A DNA stretch of 5,896 bases from FEN-727 sp036508635 (GCA_036508635.1 DATCGY010000059.1:1-5896); one strand, 5' to 3'; positions 1 to 5,136 are shown, counted from the stretch's first letter. Program-made: numbers and translations. Notes: generated by a model from the sequence alone, not told the origin.

Positions 1-1
1 G

Positions 2-1378
2 TCCTCAGACACGAACAAGAGCGATTGGGTTAGCAACACGCGAGTCCTGAGGGTTGATGGCACTGGGGCCGATACGGGGCCTAAAGGCTCCGACGTGCCT
101 TCTAACCGGTTTATCGTCTGTGGTTTTTCTGACCCGATGAACACGCCGGGCAAGTGGTACCTTGCAGAGGGTTACACGGGTGGAGGGTTTGAGGAATGGA
201 TCTGCATAGGTAACCCGAACCCGTGGAAGACCCAGGTCGACATCACGTACATGATCCAGGGCGAGTCGAACAAATCTCAGAAGGTGAGCGTTGACGCGAT
301 GTCGAGGACGACCGTGAAAGTAAGCGATACGGTTGGTCTGGGCAAGAGCGTCTCGGCCCTGGTGGAGGGCCACGAGGGCGATTCGATAGTCGTCGAGCGA
401 GCAATGTACTGGGGGAACAGGGCCGGCGGCCATTGCGCGGCGGGCGTCAACGATCCAGTAAAGAAATGGTACCTCGCCGAGGGCTGCACCGCGGGCGGTT
501 TCGAGACGTGGGTCCTGCTCCAGAACCCCGGCAATACCGGAGCCCTAGTCAAAGTCACTTACATGAACAAGTCGGGCGCGCAGGCCGGACCTACGATAAA
601 CATGCCCGCCCACTCCAGGACGACCGTCAACGTCGCCGATACTCTTCCGGGCGATTGGGACGTATCGACACAGGTCGTCTCCGACGTGCCGGTGATAGCT
701 GAGAGGGCGATGTACTGGGCCAACAGGAAGGCCGGCCATGACGCGGTAGGCGTTACGAGCCCGGGCACTGAGTGGTACATGGCGGAAGGATGCACCGCCA
801 ACGGTTTCGAGACGTGGGTCCTGCTTCAGAACCCCGGCGATGCCGCGGCGAAGGCCAGCGTTACGTACATGAACGAGTCCGGCGCGGTGGCGGGTCCCAC
901 AGTAGACATACCGGCGCACTCGAGAAAATCCGTCAACGTCGCCGATACTCTTCCAAACGACATGCAGGTATCGACGAAGGTCACGTCGGACAAGCCCGTC
1001 ATAGCCGAACGCTCGGTCTACTGGAACGGCAGACAGGGCGGCTCATGCGAAACGGCTGTCGGGTCTCCCAAGTTCAAATCGCTGCTGGCCGAAGGAGCGA
1101 CCGACGGAGGCTTTGAGAGCTGGATACTGATCCAGAACCCGGGCCCGGTCGATGCCACCGTTTATATAACCTACCTTACCGACAAAGGCGCCAGAGAGCG
1201 CGCTCCCCTTACCGTCGCGTCCGGCAAGAGGGTCTCCATCAACGAGTTTGACGACGTAGGCGCGAGCTACCAGGTATCGGCGCAGGTTAACTCCACCGCC
1301 GCGGTTGCCGTTGAGCGCGCGGTGTACTGGAACAACCGCGTAGAGGGTACGTGCTCGAAAGGATACCTCACCTGGTAG
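2..1378 (+). CDS. Repeat-containing secreted/surface protein, 5' end outside the window
   Basis: The frame is open from the first bases and ends at TAG 1376-1378, so the gene starts upstream. An in-frame GTG at 95 is a poor start: it has no good ribosome site and would give no signal peptide. After about 50 residues of an unrecognised domain come four tandem units of about 102 residues (starting at 155, 467, 773 and 1079). Each opens with W-Y-L-A-E-G (S-L-L-A-E-G in the fourth), then G-F-E-x-W and a Q-N-P-G-like turn, has a central S-R-x-x-V-N-V stretch, and closes with V-x-x-E-R-x-x-Y-W-x-x-R. The hydrophobic/polar alternation suggests beta-sandwich modules. Repeats of this style are common in large exported proteins of deep-branching Actinobacteria; extracellular location is inferred. 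The C-terminus (about K-G-Y-L-T-W) has no LPxTG motif or membrane helix, so release or non-covalent attachment is more likely than sortase anchoring. Function unknown. Confidence 0.85.
   Translation, partial: SSDTNKSDWVSNTRVLRVDGTGADTGPKGSDVPSNRFIVCGFSDPMNTPGKWYLAEGYTGGGFEEWICIGNPNPWKTQVDITYMIQGESNKSQKVSVDAMSRTTVKVSDTVGLGKSVSALVEGHEGDSIVVERAMYWGNRAGGHCAAGVNDPVKKWYLAEGCTAGGFETWVLLQNPGNTGALVKVTYMNKSGAQAGPTINMPAHSRTTVNVADTLPGDWDVSTQVVSDVPVIAERAMYWANRKAGHDAVGVTSPGTEWYMAEGCTANGFETWVLLQNPGDAAAKASVTYMNESGAVAGPTVDIPAHSRKSVNVADTLPNDMQVSTKVTSDKPVIAERSVYWNGRQGGSCETAVGSPKFKSLLAEGATDGGFESWILIQNPGPVDATVYITYLTDKGARERAPLTVASGKRVSINEFDDVGASYQVSAQVNSTAAVAVERAVYWNNRVEGTCSKGYLTW
155..1375 (+). repeat. Four tandem protein-coding repeat units of about 306-312 bases
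   Basis: Units begin at 155, 467, 773 and 1079, with spacings of 312, 306 and 306 bases, and are in frame with the surface-protein gene. Units 2 and 3 are the most alike: a 24-base run at 496-519 recurs identically at 802-825, and a 25-base run at 624-648 recurs at 930-954, both offset by exactly 306 bases. Units 1 and 4 share only the protein motifs. This points to a later duplication, or gene conversion, between units 2 and 3. Confidence 0.85.
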
Positions 1379-1395
1379 ACAACTGAGGTGGTTCC

Positions 1396-1425
1396 GGGAA
1401 AAGTGAGTCCCCCCTCACAATTCCC
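1396..1425 (+). other. Interrupted hairpin just after the surface-protein gene
   Basis: GGGAA (1396-1400) and GTGAG (1403-1407) pair with CTCAC (1414-1418) and TTCCC (1421-1425). The two 5-bp helices are separated by a symmetric AA/AA internal loop and capped by a TCCCCC loop. No T-run follows, so this is more likely an mRNA 3'-end stabilising structure or the first part of a two-hairpin terminator than a terminator by itself. Confidence 0.5.
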
Positions 1426-1433
1426 TAGACAGC

Positions 1434-1466
1434 GAAGGGGATCCGCTCGGGTCCCCTTCTCTTATT
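1434..1466 (+). terminator. Intrinsic terminator of the surface-protein gene
   Basis: An 11-bp stem pairs 1434-1444 (GAAGGGGATCC) with 1449-1459 (GGGTCCCCTTC), with one G-T wobble and a GCTC tetraloop, followed by a T-rich tail TCTTATT (1460-1466). It lies 56 bases after the stop codon, in the correct orientation. The tail is not a pure T-run, but the stem is long and GC-rich. It separates the surface-protein transcript from the molbindin gene. Confidence 0.75.
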
Positions 1467-1563
1467 GTGCCCCCAACTTCTTGACCCCAACGGCCCTCTA
1501 GTATCTGGTCTCAGGCCCGCCCGCTTTTCGCTGACTCGATACCCGGCAGGTAAATGACAGGTC

Positions 1564-1603
1564 GCATAGAAGTCAGTTATGCAAGCAACGGTGACTACTG
1601 ACT
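1564..1603 (+). promoter_or_regulatory. Inverted repeats in the leader of the molbindin gene (candidate operator or RNA switch)
   Basis: Two nested inverted repeats lie directly before the ribosome site. GCATA (1564-1568) matches TATGC (1578-1582) across 9 bases. AGTCAGT (1571-1577) pairs perfectly with ACTGACT (1597-1603), whose end touches the G-rich ribosome site at 1604. AGTCA could instead pair with TGACT at 1592-1596, so two exclusive folds are possible. I do not recognise a ModE operator consensus. No convincing -35/-10 pair was found in 1467-1600; the TTGACC at 1481 has no well-spaced -10. Confidence 0.3.
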
Positions 1604-1610
1604 GGGGGTG
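1604..1610 (+). promoter_or_regulatory. Ribosome binding site that sets the molbindin start
   Basis: GGGGGTG differs by one base from GGAGGTG and lies six bases before GTG 1617. It overlaps the alternative GTG at 1608, which argues against that codon as the start. Confidence 0.6.
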
Positions 1611-1616
1611 GGCGCG

Positions 1617-1826
1617 GTGAGACTCAGCGCGCGCAACGTGCTTAAAGGCAAAGTAAAGAACGTCAACCATGGCGCAGTGAACTCCGAGGTCGTGATAGAG
1701 CTCACGGGTGGCGAGGAAGTCGTCTCAGTCATCACCAAGGCTTCCGCCGAGAATCTTGGGCTGGCAGAAGGCAAAGAGGTGTACGCCGTCGTCAAGGCCA
1801 CCAACGTGATGGTCGCCATCGACTAG
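1617..1826 (+). CDS. mop: Molbindin: single-domain molybdate-binding (TOBE/Mop) protein
   Basis: The 69-residue product is the size of the classic Mop proteins (about 68-70 residues), which assemble as hexamers and bind molybdate or tungstate in the cytoplasm as a store or buffer. Family landmarks are clear: S-A-R-N (4-7), K-G-K-V (10-13), G-A-V-N (19-22), S-V-I-T-K-x-S (37-43), L-G-L (47-49) and V-K-A-T-x-V-M (59-65). I chose GTG 1617 because GGGGGTG (1604-1610) is well spaced from it and family members begin M-R/K-L-S-A-R-N. An in-frame GTG at 1608 overlaps that ribosome site. No modABC transporter or molybdoenzyme gene is in view, so it appears to be a stand-alone gene. It ends 146 bases before the cysteine synthase gene, with no clear terminator between them. 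Confidence 0.92.
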   Translation: MRLSARNVLKGKVKNVNHGAVNSEVVIELTGGEEVVSVITKASAENLGLAEGKEVYAVVKATNVMVAID

Positions 1827-1847
1827 GGCTGCCCACCGGGGTTGACC

Positions 1848-1952
1848 TGTGGAGGCAACGCCAGGCTCTCGCTTGTGGAGCTTGTCACGACTATCGATTC
1901 GCGCTTGCGGGCCCGGGGCTTGGGGCCGGCCTGATGTATAATTGCTCCACAA
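1848..1952 (+). promoter_or_regulatory. TGTGGAG motif set flanking the cysteine synthase promoter
   Basis: TGTGGAG occurs at 1848-1854 and 1874-1880 as direct copies 26 bases apart, and inverted as CTCCACA at 1945-1951. The second and third copies extend to a perfect 9-base inverted repeat: TTGTGGAGC (1873-1881) and GCTCCACAA (1944-1952). The inverted copy falls at the predicted transcription start and the others lie upstream of the -10 box, as expected for a regulator that binds or loops across the promoter. The regulator is unknown. Confidence 0.35.
1937..1942 (+). promoter_or_regulatory. -10 box of the cysteine synthase promoter
   Basis: A perfect TATAAT lies 31 bases before the GTG start at 1973. 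Transcription would begin near 1949, giving a leader of about 24 bases containing the ribosome site. No good -35 box is present at the usual spacing (about 1914-1919 reads CGGGGC), so an activator or other contacts may be needed. Confidence 0.6.
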
Positions 1953-1959
1953 ATCCGCG

Positions 1960-1968
1960 AAGGAGGAG
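1960..1968 (+). promoter_or_regulatory. Strong ribosome binding site that sets the cysteine synthase start
   Basis: AAGGAGGAG lies with ideal spacing (GGAGG ends six bases before GTG 1973). The longer frame, which opens at the ATG at 1934, would overlap the promoter -10 box and has no ribosome site. Confidence 0.8.
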
Positions 1969-1972
1969 CAAA

Positions 1973-2899
1973 GTGAGCAAAGCGAGCCCGCGAGGAGTCC
2001 TGGGCCTCATCGGGCGAACCCCCGTGGTCGAGATAGGCGAGCCCATCAACCCGAACCCGGCCGTGAAGATCCTGGCGAAGCTCGAGGGCTTCAATCCGTG
2101 CAGTTCCGTGAAAGACCGCGTGGCGCTGTGCATGATAGAAGGCGCGGAGCAGCGCGGCGACCTTGAGCCCGGCATGACCGTCCTCGAGCCGACCAGTGGA
2201 AACACGGGCATCGGGCTCGCGATGGTAACCTCGATCAAGGGTTACAAGCTGATGATAGTGATGCCCGAGACCATGAGCATCGAGCGCCAGCAGGCGCTGA
2301 AAGCGTTCGGGGCCGAGCTCATCCTCTCGCCCGGGGAGGAAGGGATGAATGGCGCCATCGAGCTCGGACGTAAGCTCGCCGAGGATCCCAAGTATTACAT
2401 GCCCGACCAGTTCGCCAACCCCGACAACGTAAGGGCTCATTACGAGGGCACGGGCGCGGAGATAGTGGACCAGACCGATGAGATAGACGTACTCGTGGCG
2501 GGAATCGGTACGGGCGGCACGCTCATGGGTGTCTCACGCAGGCTGCGCGAGCGCGACCCGAAGACAAAGGTGGTCGGGGTGGAGCCTTTCACCAATTCGC
2601 GCATCCAGGGGCTGCGGAACCTTGGCGATTACATGCCGCCGATATTCGACATCTCGGTGCTCGACGAGAAGATGAACGTCGATGACCGCTCGGCGTTCAC
2701 CATGACGCGTGAGCTCGTCAGCAAGACCGGTCTGTTCGTCGGGATCTCGTCCGGCGCGGCAATGTGCGAGGCGTGCCACCAGGCAACAAAGCTGAAGAGC
2801 GGCACCGTTCTGGTGGTCTTCCCGGACCGCGGTGACCGATACCTGTCGACCGAGTGCTTCAGCCACCAGCGCACCGACGTGCCGCTAGCCGGGATCTGA
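1973..2899 (+). CDS. cysM: Cysteine synthase, CysM-type (PLP-dependent O-acetylserine sulfhydrylase family)
   Basis: This 308-residue fold-type II PLP enzyme replaces the side group of O-acetylserine (or a related activated serine) with sulfide or another sulfur donor to make L-cysteine in the cytoplasm. Visible motifs, numbered from GTG 1973: N-P-C-S-S-V-K-D-R with the PLP Schiff-base lysine K47; P-T-S-G-N-T-G (73-79), the substrate/PLP-O3' loop; G-I-G-T-G-G-T (177-183), the phosphate cradle; and G-I-S-S-G-A (257-262), with S259 positioned to contact the PLP ring nitrogen. The segment after V-E-P reads S-R-I-Q-G-L-R then Y-M-P-P-I-F-D, resembling CysM rather than the longer CysK loop. CysK is the main alternative name; the sulfur donor cannot be read from sequence. 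It has its own promoter, and no serine acetyltransferase gene is nearby. The length is normal and it looks intact. Confidence 0.93.
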   Translation: MSKASPRGVLGLIGRTPVVEIGEPINPNPAVKILAKLEGFNPCSSVKDRVALCMIEGAEQRGDLEPGMTVLEPTSGNTGIGLAMVTSIKGYKLMIVMPETMSIERQQALKAFGAELILSPGEEGMNGAIELGRKLAEDPKYYMPDQFANPDNVRAHYEGTGAEIVDQTDEIDVLVAGIGTGGTLMGVSRRLRERDPKTKVVGVEPFTNSRIQGLRNLGDYMPPIFDISVLDEKMNVDDRSAFTMTRELVSKTGLFVGISSGAAMCEACHQATKLKSGTVLVVFPDRGDRYLSTECFSHQRTDVPLAGI

Positions 2900-2903
2900 G
2901 CGA

Positions 2904-3008
2904 CTATACGTCCTCCTCCGGCTCTTCGTCGTAAAGGCGCCTGTCGTTCTTCTCCATTCCAAGAGGAATCTGCGCCCCGCAGGGGCTCCCGGGCCTGAGA
3001 GACCCGAC
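2904..3008 (-). pseudogene. Possible zinc-ribbon gene remnant or very small ORF
   Basis: On the minus strand an open stretch of 34 codons runs from just after a TGA (3011-3009) to TAG (2906-2904). It includes C-G-A-Q-I-P-L-G-M-E and R-R-L-Y-D-E-E-P-E-E, resembling the tail of small bacterial zinc-ribbon proteins (C-x-x-C-G-x-x-I-P-x-G ... C-x-x-C-G-x-R-L-Y-D). The other expected cysteines are missing. The only ATG (2957) would give 17 residues with no good ribosome site. I read it as a decayed fragment or chance resemblance. Confidence 0.2.
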
Positions 3009-3154
3009 TCAAGAAGCAGGAACACAAAAGTGTGTTTGACCCGGTTTGAGTGATTGTTCTTAAGTGCAGGGCGAGGGGTAGGGTCAGGATGGGGGTGGCG
3101 TTAACGCATCATCTCCGAGCCCGTACGACAGAGGCGACCTCTTATCGAAGGCTA

Positions 3155-3183
3155 TGGACGTTTTGCTTGGTATGCTTTATGAT
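3155..3183 (+). promoter_or_regulatory. Sigma-70-like promoter of the pseudokinase gene
   Basis: TGGACG (3155-3160, four of six matches to the -35 consensus) and TATGAT (3178-3183, five of six to the -10) are separated by exactly 17 bases. Transcription would begin near 3190, leaving only about 8 bases before ATG 3198. That fits the lack of a clear ribosome site and suggests near-leaderless translation. Confidence 0.5.
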
Positions 3184-3189
3184 AAAGCA
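3173..3189. promoter_or_regulatory. 17-base palindrome over the -10 box (candidate operator)
   Basis: TGCTTTAT-G-ATAAAGCA is a perfect 8+8 palindrome around a central G at 3181. It contains the TATGAT -10 box and ends at the predicted transcription start. A dimeric repressor bound here would block RNA polymerase. No regulator gene is adjacent, so the binding protein is unknown. Confidence 0.45.
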
Positions 3190-3197
3190 GAGCAACC

Positions 3198-4199
3198 ATG
3201 GAAAACAGTGACTTCTTCAAAGAATCAGGATACCTGCTTACAGATCTCATAGAGACCGACTGCTGGGGGGATATCTACGGGGCGCACCACGTGCCGCTCG
3301 ACCGCGATGTCTACCTACGCGCGTTCGAGCCAACGATCTTCGAGGTTCCAGGCGCCTGGGAGTTGATGCTCGCAGAGTTACAGGCCTGGGCGAGGATAGA
3401 CCACCCCGGCGTACTCCAGGTCCTTGACTGGGGTCAGGGCCCAGGCCGGTGCTTTGCCACAATGCAACCGTCCGACGGCGAGCCGCTCTCCCGGCTCCTC
3501 TCAGAGCAGGGCGGCGTCGAGGGAGCCGAAGATATCTTCAAAGCCATCGTGGCCCCGGTCGAGGCCGCACGTGCCTGGGGGGTGCTTCACCTCGGTCTCG
3601 GCCTGACAAATATCTGGGTCTCAGCCGAGCGCAAGGTCCAGGTCTCGGACTATGGGTTCTGGTATACGGCCCGCGAGTTCCCGGGCCTTGTCAGTAAGAG
3701 CATCGGTTTTCCCGCGCCCGAGCAGTTATCGCAATCGAGAGCCAGCGCGGCGTCAGACGTTTTCACGCTTGCCGTCATCTATCTCGCGCTCAGGCACGGG
3801 CTCGAGGCCGCGCGTCATGCCGCGTTCGGTGGAGGCCTCCCCGCCGATGTCGACAGCTACGCCAGGCTCGCTCTGTCCCGCGCCCTGCACCCTCAACCGC
3901 TGGCCAGGTACCGTTGCGCCGGCGACTTCGCCGGAGCCCTGGGGCTCATACCCGCAGAGGTTCCCCATGACTACCGCGACTGCCCCCTCTGCCGCCTCAA
4001 GCAAGAGCTACTGCTCGAGCAGAGCAACAGCGACAGGCCTGCGGTTTCGATGCGTCCGAGCACCGCGGAAAAAGTTGACGCCCCAGCCGACATCTTCGTC
4101 CAGCAAGAGGAGACCTCGCCATGGACCAGGTACGTCTGGATCGCGATCATCATCCTCGCCATCCTGGCTGTGGTCGTCTGGTGGATGGCTCTTCGGTGA
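3198..4199 (+). CDS. Membrane-anchored protein-kinase-like protein, predicted pseudokinase
   Basis: This 333-residue protein has a divergent Ser/Thr-kinase fold (about 12-250), a linker, and one C-terminal membrane helix (about 312-332, Y-V-W-I-A-I-I-I-L...), placing the kinase-like domain in the cytoplasm. Aligned by eye: a degenerate glycine loop (E-T-D-C-W-G-D-I-Y-G, 19-28); VAIK replaced by V-Y-L-R (Arg41 in place of the ATP-contacting Lys); alpha-C Glu60 kept; HRDxKxxN replaced by H-L-G-L-G-L-T-N (131-138), so the catalytic Asp and Lys are Gly133 and Gly135 while Asn138 stays; DFG as D-Y-G (151-153); A-P-E (173-175) and D187 kept. Phosphotransfer is therefore unlikely. A binding, scaffold or allosteric role is inferred. 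A C-P-L-C motif (262-265) lies between the fold and the anchor. ATG 3198 is chosen for promoter position and N-terminal fit, since no strong ribosome site is present. It appears monocistronic and faces a convergent operon. Confidence 0.8.
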   Translation: MENSDFFKESGYLLTDLIETDCWGDIYGAHHVPLDRDVYLRAFEPTIFEVPGAWELMLAELQAWARIDHPGVLQVLDWGQGPGRCFATMQPSDGEPLSRLLSEQGGVEGAEDIFKAIVAPVEAARAWGVLHLGLGLTNIWVSAERKVQVSDYGFWYTAREFPGLVSKSIGFPAPEQLSQSRASAASDVFTLAVIYLALRHGLEAARHAAFGGGLPADVDSYARLALSRALHPQPLARYRCAGDFAGALGLIPAEVPHDYRDCPLCRLKQELLLEQSNSDRPAVSMRPSTAEKVDAPADIFVQQEETSPWTRYVWIAIIILAILAVVVWWMALR

Positions 4200-4245
4200 T
4201 GGTCTGACCGGGCGGGTCCTCCGATCAACAGACGAGTTGAAACGA

Positions 4246-4322
4246 CCTGACCCCGTTCTTTCAAGGGGCTTGAAAAAACAGATCTGACCCCGTTCTTTTG
4301 AACCCCGTTCTTTCAGGTCAGG
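4246..4322. repeat. Cluster of short direct and inverted repeats between convergent genes (REP-like element)
   Basis: ACCCCGTTCTTT occurs three times (4250-4261, 4287-4298, 4302-4313), twice preceded by CTG. The block is bounded by a 7-base inverted repeat, CCTGACC (4246-4252) and GGTCAGG (4316-4322). Inside are TTTCAAG-GGG-CTTGAAA (4259-4275), CAGATCTG (4279-4286) and GTTC-TTTT-GAAC (4292-4303). Such short intergenic palindromic modules resemble REP/MITE-like elements mobilised by Y1 (REP-associated) transposases, but no transposase gene is here. The right edge includes the stop codon of the PHP gene. It may also act as a two-way transcription end, although no hairpin has a proper T-run. Confidence 0.6.
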
Positions 4323-5136
4323 GGAGGCGGGTGAGGGTCATGCGGCGGGATTCGAAGGTGGCGATCTGGCCGTATCCGGAGCTTCTGATGAGGTCGACAG
4401 CCAGTTCGAAGTCCCGGCCTATGTCCTCGGGACAGTGGGCGTCGGAGCCCAGGGTGACGGGTACGCCGAGCTCGGCGGCGACCTGGACGAACGCGGGCTC
4501 GGGGTACATTTCCTTAACAGGCCAGCGAAGCCCCGCGGTGTTGACCTCGTAGCACATGCCGCGTCGCTTCATCGCGAAGACGAGCTTGCGGAAGCGGGGT
4601 GCGAGGTCGATGGTCGGGCGCTTGTCGAACTTCTTCGCGAGGTCGGGGTGTCCCACGATGTCGTAGACCCCCGACTCGACCATCGCTTCGACCTCGTTAA
4701 GGTACTGTATGTAGAACTTGTCCAGGTCTATCTCGTCGTAGCGCTCGACGTCGAGTGGCGAATCGAATATCCAGTCTCCGAGGATATGTACCGAACCGAT
4801 TATGTAATCGAACGGGTACTTGCCCAGCATCTCGAGACGCTCCGCCTGCGTAGGGCCATGATAGTCGGCCTCTATGCCAAGCAATACCTGGATGCGGTCC
4901 ACGTAGCGATCTCTGGCTCTCAGCACCTTCTCGACGTACTCGGGCAGCCGCTCGGGAGCCATCGCCAGGTGAGGGTCGGTCCCGTACAGCAGCGGCATGT
5001 GGTCGGCGATTCCGACCCGGGCGAACCCTTTCTCGATGGCGGATTCGACCATCTCGTCCACGGTTCCGAGCGCGTGCCCGCACATCTCGGAATGTATATG
5101 GAAGTCGGCTATTCTCGTGCCGTTGTCTGTCATCAT
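4318..5136 (-). CDS. PHP-domain phosphoesterase, histidinol-phosphatase (HisJ/HisK) family
   Basis: The 272-residue protein has the full PHP metal-site pattern: F-H-I-H (H13, H15), C-G-H-A (H21), A-D-H (D45, H46), G-I-E-A-D (E89), S-V-H (H117), G-H-P-D (H163) and S-D-A-H (D232, H234). This set and length match the HisJ-type histidinol-phosphate phosphatases, which remove phosphate from L-histidinol phosphate, the step before the final oxidations in histidine synthesis, using a metal cluster in the cytoplasm. No other his genes are visible, and related PHP proteins act on other phosphate esters, so the substrate is provisional. ATG 5136 overlaps the upstream gene's stop (ATGA). An ATG immediately after it (5133) is a possible alternative start, since GGAGG at 5142-5138 is only one base from the first ATG and four from the second. 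The stop lies in the edge of a repeat cluster. Confidence 0.88.
   Translation of the reverse strand: MMTDNGTRIADFHIHSEMCGHALGTVDEMVESAIEKGFARVGIADHMPLLYGTDPHLAMAPERLPEYVEKVLRARDRYVDRIQVLLGIEADYHGPTQAERLEMLGKYPFDYIIGSVHILGDWIFDSPLDVERYDEIDLDKFYIQYLNEVEAMVESGVYDIVGHPDLAKKFDKRPTIDLAPRFRKLVFAMKRRGMCYEVNTAGLRWPVKEMYPEPAFVQVAAELGVPVTLGSDAHCPEDIGRDFELAVDLIRSSGYGQIATFESRRMTLTRLP

Larger units (their letters stand above)
2900..3197. other. 298-base intergenic region between the cysteine synthase and pseudokinase genes
   Basis: No convincing intact gene is present. It holds a small GC hairpin without a T-run, GCCCC (2974-2978) / GGGGC (2982-2986). It also holds an imperfect palindrome with outer arms ACTCAA (3007-3012) / TTGAGT (3046-3051) and inner arms AACAC (3021-3025) / GTGTT (3032-3036). 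Further along are a G-rich tract (3069-3095), a 10-base palindrome GCGTTAACGC (3098-3107), and the pseudokinase promoter. One of the hairpins may end the cysteine synthase transcript, but none is a textbook terminator. Confidence 0.5.

Noticed and set aside
95..97. GTG as the start of the surface-protein gene
   Set aside because: The frame is open upstream to the window edge, there is no convincing ribosome site, and no signal peptide would result.
1481..1504. Promoter for the molbindin gene from TTGACC and TAGTAT
   Set aside because: The spacing is only 12 bases; no properly spaced -10 was found.
1910..1927. GGCCC/GGGCC hairpin as a molbindin terminator
   Set aside because: It is a short stem with no T-run and overlaps the next gene's promoter region.
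1823..2440. Minus-strand open frame of 205 codons
   Set aside because: It is antisense to the well-supported cysteine synthase gene and its promoter, with no recognisable motif.
3035..3061. Degenerate copy of the 4246-4322 repeat
   Set aside because: It shares only scattered bases (TTGACCCGGTTTGAG), too little to call the same element.
3652..4287. Plus-strand open frame of 211 codons overlapping the pseudokinase gene
   Set aside because: The composition (Ser/Arg/Pro-rich) is typical of an out-of-frame reading of GC-rich coding DNA, and the kinase-like frame has clear motifs.
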